A DNA stretch of 64,000 bases, from positions 2,023,501 through 2,087,500 of the forward strand of contig NZ_CP120678.1 of NCBI RefSeq assembly GCF_030273445.1. The letters are read 5' to 3'. The position numbers and the translations under genes are program-made. Of the stretch, positions 18,101 through 25,952 are shown one piece after another. The stretch comes from Selenobaculum gibii. Lineage in GTDB: Bacteria; Bacillota; Negativicutes; ICN-92133. The notes under the pieces are model-generated. The model did not search any database. It saw nothing but the letters and a program-made list of their open reading frames with translations, and was not told the origin of the DNA. Numbering within the stretch: the stretch's first letter is position 1; each line of letters opens with the position of its first letter.

Positions 18101-19694
18101 TTTGTGCTTGAAGGTTGATTTCTGTTTGTGAGATAATCTTCCCAGCTTGATTGGCAATATCTGCTGCGGATAAAGTTACCGTTTGATTACTGCCAATAAG
18201 TCCTTGATTTTGGATTGTTTGCGCATTGGCTCCAAGCGCTCCTTCTATGCTGATGATTTTACTTTGTTCATCGTTAAGAAGTTGTTTTGCCTTTGTTGTT
18301 AATTTTTTTTGTGCTTCAATTGTTCCGCTTTTGTTAATTAAGTCATTATCTGTTTGAAGTGTAATGTCTCCTGCGCTAAATAGGCTGCTTTGATTGTTTT
18401 CAATTGTATTTCCTGCTTGAAGAAGCATTGTCTTACCGCTGACAATCTGGCTATTTTGCGTGTTGTTTATATTTTCTTTTGCTATTAGCGTAGTTGTATC
18501 ATTTGCTAAAATTGTACTGTTGTCATTTTCTATGGATTGATTTGCCTGTATAGTAATATCTTTGCCCGCATAGGTTTTGGCCTTTTTAAGCGCAATTGCA
18601 GCCGCTTTTATTTCTAGGCTACCTGTTTTAGCCAACGTTTTATCTTCATTGATGCCTGCGCCTAAAATGCCTGTAGAGGTTATTGTATTTGAGTTTAGTT
18701 TTGCATCTTGCTTCGCTGCAATTAAATTTTTATTTGTAATTGTTTCGCTTTGAATGGATAGGTTTCCATTTGTATAGAGTTGTCCTTGGTTTTCTAGTTC
18801 ATCTTGCGTTAAAACATCTAGCTCTTGATTCGCGAGTGTTGTTCCTTCTAAAAAGATTTTTCCTTGTTGATTCAGTTTAAGGCTGTCTGTTGCGACAATT
18901 GTGCCTTTGCTATTTACACCTACACCGTTTTGTGTGCCGATAAGTTTTATTTTATCTGCATACATTCCGCCTAAAATGCCTACATCTAGTGCTACACCGC
19001 TATTTTCATTTTGTTTTGTGGATTGAATATTTAGGTCAGTGTCTACTACATTATCTCCTGTTACTACATTGAGCTGCTTTGCCCATATGCCAGCATTGAC
19101 TTCTACCGCTTTGGCAAGTAAGTCGACGCGATCAATTTCTTTTGCATTGAGTCCTTGCCCTTGTATAGAGATTGTTCCAGTGTTTACATTAAATCCGTCT
19201 AATGTTCCTTGATTGCCGAAGGTTGGCGTTCCTGTGGTAAGCGTTGCTTTTGATACATTGATAAAGCCGAATCCATTGCCAACAATTCCATTTGGATTGG
19301 CAATGATAAGTTCAGCTTTCTTTCCGGCAATCTCCATATATCCATTTAAGTAGCTTGGCTGCGTACCCATGACTTCATTTAGAATAACCCTTGCTGGATT
19401 TGTCCCTATATTTGGATTGCCTAGAATATAGCCTGCAAGGGTTGTGTTTGCAATTGCACCTGAGTTGTTAAAGATAAGTCCGTTTTCTTTTACGTTAAAT
19501 TGATCGTATTGATTATGGGATAGCCCATTTTGATTGGGTGCATTGATTTCTACAATTTCTACACCATTCGGTGCTACAGTTGTTTGTGGATTCGCTAGTA
19601 GTATGGTGATTGGTTGAAGTAGATAGATGATAAGGGTAATATAGCTTATTATTTTGTATCTAAATCTTTTTGCTGTGTTATACTGATTTTCCAT
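12129..19694 (-). CDS. cdiA: CdiA/FhaB-type two-partner secretion effector with TNT C-terminal toxin
   Basis: A 2521-residue exoprotein. Residues 14-34 form a hydrophobic export signal. Residues ~36-300 are the TPS domain (NNSGAIANTTLAGYI, NPNI at 93, NPNGI at 133), followed by long beta-helix haemagglutinin repeats. At about 1000-1130 is the block SSDYLLSRIAYP, KRLGDGFYEQELV and NIVWLEEKE that precedes the receptor-binding part in CdiA proteins. The pretoxin region ends SEVKNN at 2194. The C-terminal 327 residues end in a TNT domain at ~2419-2521 (WPTNDGFVG, RIDRYG, YHVYEVVKP, IAPWFGEIGGGIQF), the NAD glycohydrolase fold of tuberculosis necrotizing toxin. GGAGAG precedes the ATG. The gene is intact, but its exporter cdiB upstream has a stop codon. 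The function is contact-dependent killing of neighbours. Confidence 0.93.
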   Translation of the reverse strand: MENQYNTAKRFRYKIISYITLIIYLLQPITILLANPQTTVAPNGVEIVEINAPNQNGLSHNQYDQFNVKENGLIFNNSGAIANTTLAGYILGNPNIGTNPARVILNEVMGTQPSYLNGYMEIAGKKAELIIANPNGIVGNGFGFINVSKATLTTGTPTFGNQGTLDGFNVNTGTISIQGQGLNAKEIDRVDLLAKAVEVNAGIWAKQLNVVTGDNVVDTDLNIQSTKQNENSGVALDVGILGGMYADKIKLIGTQNGVGVNSKGTIVATDSLKLNQQGKIFLEGTTLANQELDVLTQDELENQGQLYTNGNLSIQSETITNKNLIAAKQDAKLNSNTITSTGILGAGINEDKTLAKTGSLEIKAAAIALKKAKTYAGKDITIQANQSIENDNSTILANDTTTLIAKENINNTQNSQIVSGKTMLLQAGNTIENNQSSLFSAGDITLQTDNDLINKSGTIEAQKKLTTKAKQLLNDEQSKIISIEGALGANAQTIQNQGLIGSNQTVTLSAADIANQAGKIISQTEINLQAQNTLNNNNGNIQTQKISTIQVKDLQNANGHIEAGQGINLHTNSMQGNGIIQAEQFINVDVNGDYTNSQDSSLKSNGTLNVKATGNIVNQGMMNAVNQIGINGNGLNNAGTITANEKIEIKTLDTFNNDGRIDSNQISLDSNIVHNKGTVIGENLTVNTNDLTNTGSQAILATTQDANLYVKNALDNQDHATIYSLGNIKIAANETGDMANQILNQSATIEAGENIDLSAKEIINKRTEFEMGEKVTVECEEIKKQNPFTGKTRIEKIPKEKEETVSKVSTRNGYTRIYRKYIETKKSTTIEKDSGIATIQAGKDLKIQTDLLTNYVSRILANRHLAIASNQLNNIAVDYKITTVKDGDLMEYNYAYYASPSGGDGGGSNPHTVETTKKIGDYHEEIVELIPGYDSTISGNQSVEINTIGLNNTSTTKTENILENATVIKNTQNTIEDKNATIKEDDSFVLPENGLYHISKTPTSKYLVETDTRFTKYKNFISSDYLLSRIAYPSDKVQKRLGDGFYEQELVKKQLCQKIGSNLLTGYTDGEEQFKQLLENAANVTESLQLKIGISLTPEQINALTENIVWLEEKEIDGEKVLVPVVYLANSNQAVLKENGAIISGGSVKVDALENVSNQGHIQANQNLDLNVKNISNQGGTIQAGNQLNITAQENVLNQNAQILGKNITLNAGQDIKNELITSTISYGDTGKKVFMNQQAEISATENLKIDANRDFVNNGSKASGKDITIDAGRNVDIGTSISEKKTDTWDKSHKIHEEKINTISQINASGNLAINAQHDIDIKGSTLTAKEDISLTSGNNLNITSEVDTIYDKDKLANGHFKRKETETTQNKNILSSLNAGENITLNSNHDMNLQGAQVIAQNKIDVSAKGNITLENVKDEIETKEYKRISGGWAKTNTDNETVIGTNLAANGDISIKADGDNSKIQITSSQVTSQNGEINVEAAKDITIDSATEKHEREYISHQKKSGAFSSKTTDIYDYQRLDAVVGSDLSGEKIKIKSGNDLTLQAGTIVATNEVNLQAKNDIQITSATQTSTSEYIKEVRKSGIFGGGGLGITIGKQKQKDGYANQNNEQIGSTIGSLDNNVTIETGEGVKITASEVIAGKDINITGKNVTIENANNTYNAQEKHEFKQSGLTVSLGGQTIETAQSIAASLKRADQVEDERLKQLYQYKAYETLKENKGALEDIKNIDNPKSSNLQLNVSLGTSKAESSYQSDTKVNQGSTIHATGDVNIKATEKDITVKGSEITGENVNLDAKENINVIAGENKNVGKGDNSSSSASIGVSIGFIGISGINAGYNKANGEVKENAEIHVASTITAQDTLTTKSGQDTNIIGSKLEGNTVKMEVGKDLNIESLQDKETYDEKNSSSGFNFSADIKANADTGKNQFQNGGLTGGTNKGKTNSTYESVTDQAGIYAGKGGFDIEVGKNTDLKGAVIASEADASKNKLSTDTLTYSDIENRAEYESSSSGINVNTKPNAKDKDKGITPNIGVTSSDEADSTTKSAIAEGTIEIRSNPDQDLTGLSRDTQNSLNTLEKIFDRKTVAEQQELAQLFGQVAFKAIGDLGLKEGSPEKAALDIVFGGIMSKVGGGKFAEGAASAGLTQLVMNELKNIKDPALLQWATAIVGAAAAKVVGGKAQTGASVAVSEVKNNWLGHEQYDFANELAKALDSKDEDYKRDVLARYYAQSNYNAQHGLTGEGDDERITESLYPVIDCLVGADEKEWLKGGLNYTLDKIINRDPEMFRLANEYRNQLEQNGAFSGGNYSKKNLDDINWLYSYNDNYKQWRIDPETGVPHPDDLEEYYRDQAEKQSISDNLSSKVSMVIGVPKVGVSIQLGPQTAREISQLYATQSERMVAQAAAQVEKSSGWKDAAGNSKWPTNDGFVGTPKNVTLQPGARIDRYGEKTGFFVAAEGTPYSQRALSPNTNLESYHVYEVVKPMDALGGEIAPWFGEIGGGIQFKFAQRIETLLDLGYIKEIK

Positions 19695-19724
19695 TATTTT
19701 TACTCTCCTCGTCCTTGAAGGGAA

Positions 19725-21440
19725 TTAGAATTTGTACATGACTTGAAATCCATAGGTTTGGTTTGATGCATTTATTTCTTCTGGATGTTTTAGCGGCCAA
19801 CCGACAAAAACTTCGTATTGCATGTTTTTTATGAGTTGCCCTCGTAGTCCAGCTACTGCTCCTAATAGATATTTATTGGTGTATTCTTTGGTTGACGGTC
19901 CAGTCACGCGCCCATAGTCTATTCCAATAAATAGTTGGTGTTTATCTTGAATTGGAATACTTAGTTCGTTTTGTAGGTAGAAGCCTTTTTCGCCGATTAG
20001 TGTTTCTTCTCCGTCAAAGCCTCGTACTGTGTATCTGTTTCCTATACTCATGCAGTCAACTGCATAGAGGTAGTCTTTCGTATATTGCCCGCTAAAGGTG
20101 AATCGCTATTGGAGTTGTTTTTTCCCGATGGAGATTGGCTTTATGTAGGTAGCATCAAAGTTCCATAGGTTGTAGTGGGTGGTTGGAAGCTGGTTGTTTT
20201 TTTCGGCTAAGTCTTCTTGTGCATTTAACCAGGGAACGCCTCGTTTATAGGATAGGTTTAAGTCTAGAATGTCTTGGTTGATGTATCTTCTATGGTAAAG
20301 ACCAAGATTTAACGCTGTTGTGTCTTTTCGTTGTACTAAAATTTCCGCATCTTGTAGATAGCTGCGGCTTTTTTTATGTTGAATTCCCATTTCTAAGTAA
20401 GTCTTGCTCGTTTGGTTACGGGAAATAAGTTTTTCTGTTTGAAATTTGTATTCTTCACTTGATCCTGAGAAAGTAAGGTGATCTATATTGCTTATTATGG
20501 TCTGGTGATATTGATAGTTATTTTTTGAGAAGGTGTATGTCCAGTTTCCATAAGGAACGGAGTAGTTAAAGCCTTCTCCGTGAGTACCTTTGTTATCGCC
20601 TTTCTTTTCTGCGTCGTCATTGATGTTTACGGTTAAAATGTCGTTAGCGTTAAATAGATTGTCTATTTTTAAGGTATTGTACATTTGTAGTTTTCCTGTT
20701 GCTTCACTTCCGTAATCTCCAATATTAGTACTTAGGCTGATTGGGGTTGTTTGTTTTGCTGTGATTACGATATCACTCATTCCAAGCTGTTCTGCGGGAA
20801 TGATTTGCATATCCACTTCACGAGATTGAATGCGCTTTAGTTGCTCTAACCCTTGTTCTAAGTGCCGTAAGTTTAAAATATTTCCCGGTCTGGTTGGAAA
20901 AGCAGTTCGCCAATTTTTTTGACTATCGGGGTTTTCAAAGCGGATTTGATTGATTTTCCCAACAATAAGGCTTAAGCTTAGTGTTCCGGTAGACAAATCT
21001 TGCTCAGGTACAACGATGCGAGTTGTGATGTAGCCTCGGTTAATTAAACTATTTTCTAGTTGTTTGGCAATTTTTTGTACACCTTGTATGCCGATGTTTT
21101 TTTCTTGATAATGTGTAAGCTGCTTGGTTAGCCAGAGAAATTGAGCGGCTTCTTGTCCTTCTAGTTTGATTTGTTTGATATAGAAACTAATGTCTTCTTG
21201 TGGCAGGGAAAACTGTTCACTATCCTCTTCTTTTTCTTGCATAAACACGTCTTTTTGCTTTTGCCGCGCTTCTTTTTCAAAATTTTCTTGAATAAGTCGT
21301 TGGTTTTGTTCTTCTCTCACTGTCGGTGAGATATTCGCTGCCAAAGAGTAACCCGTGCTTATTTGTAGGACAATTAGACTAGCTAGTGTAATCTTACTAA
21401 AATATTTTCTGTATTTGGTGCTATGGCGATTAAGTTTCAT
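19725..21440 (-). pseudogene. cdiB: CdiB/TpsB outer-membrane exporter with an in-frame amber codon
   Basis: The partner transporter of CdiA. AAGGAG precedes the ATG at 21440. Residues 1-35 are a signal peptide (cleavage near SLA/AN), ~85-165 fit a POTRA domain (ISFYIKQIKLEG, GYITTRIVVPEQ), and the rest is barrel strands. At codon 445 (20106-20108) the frame has TAG. It then continues without shift for 126 codons, including the conserved VRGF loop-6 motif (residues 472-475) and a terminal phenylalanine (QVMYKF). Full length would be 571 residues, normal for TpsB. Without readthrough the truncated barrel would lack its last strands and the VRGF motif, so CdiA export should fail. A sequencing error or suppressor tRNA is the alternative. 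Confidence 0.9.
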
Positions 21441-21578
21441 CCGTGAACTCCTTATTTTGCAATTTCAAAAACTCCTTTCAAATTGCATTTTACACCTAAC
21501 CAATGTAAAACTATGTCATTATTTGTTTCATAATTATTATTTTTACAAAATTGGTACTTAAGTACTAGATAAAAGAGA

Positions 21579-21615
21579 AAAAGAGCAGGAAAATAAATCA
21601 GGTTCCTGCTCTTTT
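21579..21615 (-). terminator. Hairpin with T-run in the cdiB leader (possible attenuator)
   Basis: A perfect 13-bp inverted repeat (21579-21591 with 21603-21615, 11-base loop) is followed on the minus strand by TTTTTCTCTTTT. It lies 139 bases before the cdiB start and downstream of any promoter in 21620-21700. It therefore has the form of an intrinsic terminator that cdiB transcription must pass. The leader also holds a 12-bp palindrome GTACTTAAGTAC (21554-21565) and TTTTACA/TGTAAAA arms (21488-21510). Confidence 0.6.
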
Positions 21616-21703
21616 GACTCTTGTATATTATTCAATATTTATGTATAAACATTTTTGTACTTTTTTGTATACTTTTTTTTACACAATTCATATTACTGCT
21701 TTT

Positions 21704-21859
21704 TTAGTTCCTTGATTTATAAGCCTCCTCTAGGGGATAATCTGTATTATTTGCAACCCAAGATACAGTGCTCACTTTGTTATCTCCTACATTAATTCTT
21801 TTTATCTTTTTCACATCAATGAACAATATTTTTCTACCTACATAGTTCTGAAAAATCAA
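21704..21859 (-). pseudogene. Possible gene remnant between cdiB and the SDR gene
   Basis: A 51-codon minus-strand frame reads like protein (YVGRKILFIDVKKIKRINVG, DNKVSTVSWVANNTDYPLEE) and ends at TAA 21704-21706. The only start is a TTG at 21859 without a ribosome site, and a stop lies just above it. It is probably the C-terminal end of a lost small secreted protein. It overlaps the region that must hold the promoter of the SDR gene. I do not recognise a family. Confidence 0.35.
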
Positions 21860-21901
21860 GACATGATATGACTAAACAAATTTTATTATGGAGGCTGCTT
21901 T

Positions 21902-22693
21902 ATGACGAAACAAAGATTTGCAGACAAAGTTTTTATCATCACTGGCGCAGCAGGAGGAATCGGTTATTCAATCGCTGAAATGGCTGCTCGAGAAGGCGCA
22001 TCCATCGTTTTTTCCGATCTTAAAGAAGGCATAGGAAAACAAGCGCGTGATAAGCTGCGCAAATTAAATCCTGCTGTTGATTTTTTGCCAATTGACATGA
22101 CAATCCAAGAAAATGCCCAAGACCTAGTAGATTTTACAGTCAATAAATATGGTCGTGTTGATGTTTTGATAAACAATGCAGGAGTTTTGGGTGTTAAAGG
22201 GGCAATTCATAATATAGAAGATATATCTTCCTTCAAAAAAGTTCTTGATTGTAATGTTATGACTATGGTTTATTGTTCACATTATGTAGTAAATCAAATG
22301 TTGAAACAAACAAGTGAAAGTGCAATCGTTAATATTGCTTCTATCGCAGGCATGATTGGCTTCCCTGGAAATATCGCGTACGGTACTTCAAAACACGCGG
22401 TAATCGGGCTGACAAAATGTATGGCATTAGATTACGCAACTAAAGGAATCCGAGTTAACTCTGTAAGCCCGGGAGTTATCCAAACTCCAATGCTTGATGC
22501 AGGAATTGACCGTGTCAATGAAAATCGTAAAGCCTCTGGAAAGGAACCTGTCTTACCGAATCACCTTCTATCTCCACAAAATAGAGTTGCCGCCCCAGCT
22601 GAAGTAGCAAACGCCGTTTTATTTTTAGCTTCGGATAAAGCAAGTCATATTACAGGAGTCAACCTTCCTGTAGATGGGGGTTTTACCACATAA
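21902..22693 (+). CDS. Short-chain dehydrogenase/reductase
   Basis: A classical 263-residue SDR that uses NAD(P)H to oxidise or reduce a carbonyl/hydroxyl substrate. The cofactor loop is TGAAGGIG (residues 14-21). D39 after the second strand (SDLKEG) favours NAD(H), and NNAG marks the fourth strand. The catalytic Ser (NIASIAGM) and YGTSK (Tyr/Lys) are present, followed by SPGVIQTPM and a C-terminal VDGGFTT. GGAGG precedes the ATG. It is monocistronic and divergent from cdiB. The substrate cannot be read from the sequence; FabG-like or sugar/steroid-type activities are all possible. Confidence 0.9.
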   Translation: MTKQRFADKVFIITGAAGGIGYSIAEMAAREGASIVFSDLKEGIGKQARDKLRKLNPAVDFLPIDMTIQENAQDLVDFTVNKYGRVDVLINNAGVLGVKGAIHNIEDISSFKKVLDCNVMTMVYCSHYVVNQMLKQTSESAIVNIASIAGMIGFPGNIAYGTSKHAVIGLTKCMALDYATKGIRVNSVSPGVIQTPMLDAGIDRVNENRKASGKEPVLPNHLLSPQNRVAAPAEVANAVLFLASDKASHITGVNLPVDGGFTT

Positions 22694-22763
22694 TAAAATA
22701 GGTCACAAGTTTCCTTGCGACCTTAACATGAATTTCTGCCTATATATAAGCATTTTTATTTTA

Positions 22764-23489
22764 CTAAAAAGCATAAGAGAGGCCAAAATAAGGGCCTTGA
22801 AATTTCGCATCAAAAAAGTTTTTCATACTATAATATGCGCTTTCAATATGCACTGAACGATAGCCTAAATTCATTGCAATATCATTCATCTTAATTTTTA
22901 TCCCTGTGTCTAGGTCAAAATATGTTCCTAAATCACCTAAAGGTAATCCCATAACCTCACCATACACCTGCACTTTGTCTTGAATATTTTTAGTAACACC
23001 AAAACCAAGTGTTGGGGCAATGCCTCGCAAATTAAAAATCTCTTGGTTTAAAACTTCATTTTCCATTAGATGGGCCTGCATATTCGATTGAATCTCATAC
23101 CCTTTTACGTCAAAAATCATATGCATATCTACCCCAAATGGACTAGCAATCGGCATTAAATAACCAATCCCACCATAAGTCAAATTCCATTGACTAGTTA
23201 AATCATTATTTAATTTTATCTTTGAAAAGAACTGTTTCTGACCCTCGTAACTAAAATCAGCATAAGAGAGACGAACTCTATCATTGATAAATAAACTACT
23301 TTGAACGGAATCTCCCTTCATTACACCAGCCTTTTCCGTAATATCAATCTCTTGACCTAAGAAATTTGCCTTTAACTTTAACTCTGGTCTTGACACTTGC
23401 AAATCAAATCCACCGTCAGAACTAAATGCATTGACTGGTTGAAATGTGCTAAGAAGAATTAGACAGCAGGCTAAAATAATTTTTTTCAT
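22764..23489 (-). CDS. Putative outer-membrane beta-barrel protein
   Basis: A 242-residue protein with a signal peptide (MKKIILACCLILLSTFQPVNAF) and alternating polar/hydrophobic strands throughout. It ends LSYAF, the C-terminal aromatic typical of barrels assembled by BamA. AAGGAG stands 6 bases before the ATG at 23489; the ATG directly upstream (23492) is a possible alternative. The gene is convergent with the SDR gene. Function unknown; it could be a small porin or structural barrel. It supports a diderm cell envelope. Confidence 0.7.
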   Translation of the reverse strand: MKKIILACCLILLSTFQPVNAFSSDGGFDLQVSRPELKLKANFLGQEIDITEKAGVMKGDSVQSSLFINDRVRLSYADFSYEGQKQFFSKIKLNNDLTSQWNLTYGGIGYLMPIASPFGVDMHMIFDVKGYEIQSNMQAHLMENEVLNQEIFNLRGIAPTLGFGVTKNIQDKVQVYGEVMGLPLGDLGTYFDLDTGIKIKMNDIAMNLGYRSVHIESAYYSMKNFFDAKFQGPYFGLSYAF

Positions 23490-23590
23490 CATGGACTCCT
23501 TATCTAAGTCAAAATTCATCCACTAAAAATATTTAACCACACTGCGATTCATCTCGCAATGGTGTTTTATGGCTATCCAAAGTGCAAATT

Positions 23591-23897
23591 CTATTGTTTT
23601 TTATTTTGTTTATCGTATAATAATAACTTTTCAAAAGCTGTTTTTCCAATTGGCTTTGAATAATAATAGCCTTGTACAATATCACTAATCAATCATGTTT
23701 AAAAAATTTACTTGATAGATGTTTTCTACCCCTTCTGCCACTACTTTCATGTCTAACTTATGTGCCATATCAACAATACTTTCAAGAATAATATGTTCTT
23801 TTTGCGTCGATTTATCTTGCCTAAATAAACCCTTGTCGAGCTTTAATACATCAATAGGTATATCTTTCAATAAATTCAAACTAGAAGTTTCACTCAC
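23591..23897 (-). pseudogene. EAL-domain (c-di-GMP phosphodiesterase) C-terminal remnant
   Basis: The first frame reads SSLNLLKDIPIDVLKLDK and ILESIVDMAHKLDMKVVAEG, which are the EAL segments with the catalytic-loop D.LK and the late AEGVE motif. It ends at TAG near 23685. In a second frame the domain continues as SDIVQGYYYSKPIGKTAFEK and stops at TAG 23591-23593. The N-terminal two thirds, including the EAL motif itself, are absent. Upstream, AAGGAGGAG and a GTG happen to be present, so a 70-residue peptide could be made. It cannot be an active phosphodiesterase. Confidence 0.8.
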
Positions 23898-23954
23898 TCT
23901 CCTCCTTATATTAATTTTTCATTACAAGACACAAATTTTTTCATTTAAAAACAC

Positions 23955-23985
23955 AAAAAGAGCATTGCATTTTGCAATACTCTTT
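23955..23985 (-). terminator. Intrinsic terminator of the CBS gene
   Basis: AAAAAGAG-CATTGCA pairs with TGCAAT-ACTCTTT; on the minus strand the stem is followed by a TTTTTGTGTTTTT tract. It lies about 125 bases after the CBS gene stop, in the 23898-24109 gap that otherwise shows nothing. Confidence 0.6.
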
Positions 23986-24109
23986 AACTGTATACTCAAA
24001 TTCATATAGAAGGCTTCGTCGCTAAAAGTTCATTATTCATTTAAAAAAACCTTTTGTTTTGCAAGCAGACTTCTATACATTTCTAAAAAATTTCTATTTT
24101 TATAGTATA

Positions 24110-24565
24110 CTAAATTGATTTATTTATCAATGTCTTGATTACATCCACACGACTTATAATTCCGACAAGCTGCCAACCTTTCATTACCGGAATGCGTTTA
24201 ATTTGATGCTTCATCATTAGCTGACACGCTTTACTAACTTCCATATCTTCCTCAATCGTTACTACTTTACTTGTCATAATTTCCTCTGCTGATCGCGCCA
24301 TTAATTTCTTTACTTCTTCATTATAGCGTTCAACACCATTATAAAAAATAAATGCCCCTAAAATATTCACTATATCTGGAACTTGTGGTGAAACCTCTTT
24401 ATGTAGTAAATCGCCTTCACTGACAATCCCAACAAGATTACCAACATCATCAACTACCGGAACACCCGATATTTTATTTTCTACTAAAACTTTCGCAATT
24501 TCCTCAATCGAAGCTCCCGGTAAAACGGAGACAACCTCTCTCGTCATAATATCTTTTACTTTCAT
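24110..24565 (-). CDS. CBS-domain pair protein
   Basis: A 151-residue protein made of two CBS motifs: residues 1-55 (MKVKDIMTREVVSVLP, GVPVVDDVGNLVGIVSEGDL) and 95-150 (AEEIMTSKVVTIEED, RIPVMKGWQLVGIISRVD). CBS pairs bind adenine nucleotides and usually sense energy state or regulate a partner. No other domain is fused here. A GGGAGG ribosome site precedes the ATG. The gene stands alone between the EAL remnant and the efflux operon. The ligand and partner are unknown. Confidence 0.88.
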   Translation of the reverse strand: MKVKDIMTREVVSVLPGASIEEIAKVLVENKISGVPVVDDVGNLVGIVSEGDLLHKEVSPQVPDIVNILGAFIFYNGVERYNEEVKKLMARSAEEIMTSKVVTIEEDMEVSKACQLMMKHQIKRIPVMKGWQLVGIISRVDVIKTLINKSI

Positions 24566-24688
24566 AAAATAGCACCTCCCAGATATCGGTTCACTAACAA
24601 TAAACCAAATCTACATCTTCTTGTTTCAGAATATTCGCTCTTTCGCTAAAAAGTTCCTGCTATTTTAAACCTCCTCTAAATAAAAATT

Positions 24689-24732
24689 CAGCGATTCATA
24701 CAAAGGATAATACTTCATACAAACCGCTGAAC
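24689..24732 (-). terminator. Terminator after the efflux operon
   Basis: TTCAGCG (24691-24697) and CGCTGAA (24725-24731) pair across a loop holding a repeated CATACAAA word. On the minus strand the stem is followed by TTTTTATTT. It sits 3 bases after the stop of the last gene of the operon. Confidence 0.55.
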
Positions 24733-24734
24733 AA

Positions 24735-25952
24735 TTATTCATAACGTAAGGCTTCAATTGGATCAAGCAAAGCGGCTTTTCTCGCTGGATAAATTCCAAA
24801 AAATAATCCAATCCCTACTGAAAAACTAAAAGAAATGATAATTGGTGCCAGAGTAATTGTTGTGTTTAATCCTCCTAATTTAGAGATTAAAACAGCTACA
24901 AAACATCCGATAAGAATACCAATCAATCCTCCAATGACACCGATTACTACGGACTCAATCAAAAACTGCATCATAATATTATGATATGTTGCCCCGAGCG
25001 CTTTACGAATTCCTATTTCTCGAGTTCTTTCCGTCACAGATACCATCATAATATTCATAATTCCGATTCCACCTACCAAAAGTGAAATGGCTGCAATACT
25101 TCCCAATAGAAGTGTAATCATTCCCGTTGTTTCCGTCATCATTTCTAACAAACTCGTTAAATTGTGTACCGTAAAATCATCTTCTTTATCACCAATAATC
25201 TTATGACGCTGACGGAGCAGGTTCTCAATTTGCGCCTGTACCTGATCAATTGCCTCTGCTGAAGAAACTTGTATATTAATAGATTGAATATAGTTTATCC
25301 CTAATAATCTTTCTTGCGCAGTTGTCAACGGAACGATGATAATATCATCTTGGTCTTGCCCCATCGAAGACTGCCCCTTACTATCTAGTACCCCAATCAC
25401 TTTATAAGGCGTATTATTGATCCGAATATTTTGCCCCGTTGGGTTCATTTCACCAAATAAATTTTCAGCTACCGTCGCCCCAATAACAGCCACACGAGTT
25501 CTAGAGTTTAAATCCTGTTCACTGATAAACGTCCCACTTCCAACCGTCAGATTGCGAATTGACATGAACTCTGAAGTTACCCCTTGTACGCTCGTATTCC
25601 AGTTCTGATTTCCCGCCACGACCTGATAAGATTTACTTACCGTTGGTGAAACATAGTCAATATTTTTTATATGTTCACGAATTGCGTCAGCATCTTCTGT
25701 TTTTAGCGTAATCATACTGCCAGCACCACCACGGACACCACCGGAATTCGACGAACCCGGTGATACGATTAGCATATTACTACCTAAACTTGCGATGGAA
25801 GATTGTACATTGTCTCGCACACCCATTCCTATTGATACCATCGCAATCACCGCACCAACACCAATAATAATTCCGAGCATCGTTAAGATTGACCGCATTT
25901 TATTTGCGATCAGGGCATGAAAAGCAATGCGTACACTTTCTCTAAACATCAC
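24735..25952 (-). CDS. MacB-like ABC transporter permease
   Basis: A 405-residue protein of the MacB/FtsX class. It has an N-terminal membrane helix (ALIANKMRSILTMLGIIIGV), a ~220-residue extracytoplasmic MacB core (TVSKSYQVVAGNQNW, VIGATVAENLFG, VIGVLDSKGQSSMGQ), then three membrane helices with the conserved ERTREIGIRKALGA between them. It forms the mechanotransmission part of a tripartite pump with the ATPase that overlaps its 5' end by 11 bases, the periplasmic adaptor and the TolC-like channel. Typical cargo are peptides, antibiotics or lipoprotein-like molecules; the actual substrate is unknown. Confidence 0.93.
   Translation of the reverse strand: MMFRESVRIAFHALIANKMRSILTMLGIIIGVGAVIAMVSIGMGVRDNVQSSIASLGSNMLIVSPGSSNSGGVRGGAGSMITLKTEDADAIREHIKNIDYVSPTVSKSYQVVAGNQNWNTSVQGVTSEFMSIRNLTVGSGTFISEQDLNSRTRVAVIGATVAENLFGEMNPTGQNIRINNTPYKVIGVLDSKGQSSMGQDQDDIIIVPLTTAQERLLGINYIQSINIQVSSAEAIDQVQAQIENLLRQRHKIIGDKEDDFTVHNLTSLLEMMTETTGMITLLLGSIAAISLLVGGIGIMNIMMVSVTERTREIGIRKALGATYHNIMMQFLIESVVIGVIGGLIGILIGCFVAVLISKLGGLNTTITLAPIIISFSFSVGIGLFFGIYPARKAALLDPIEALRYE

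Noticed and set aside
12129..19694. Internal repeats of cdiA as separate repeat elements
   Set aside because: They are the degenerate beta-helix repeats of the haemagglutinin protein, explained by the coding sequence.
19725..20051. A separate 108-residue gene for the C-terminal part of CdiB
   Set aside because: It is in the same frame as the upstream part with only one TAG between, lacks a ribosome site, and starts in the middle of a barrel strand.
22700..22723. Hairpin AGGTC-CAAG/CTTG-GACC after the SDR gene as a terminator
   Set aside because: The stem is short with a mismatch and no T-run follows; too weak to list as a feature.
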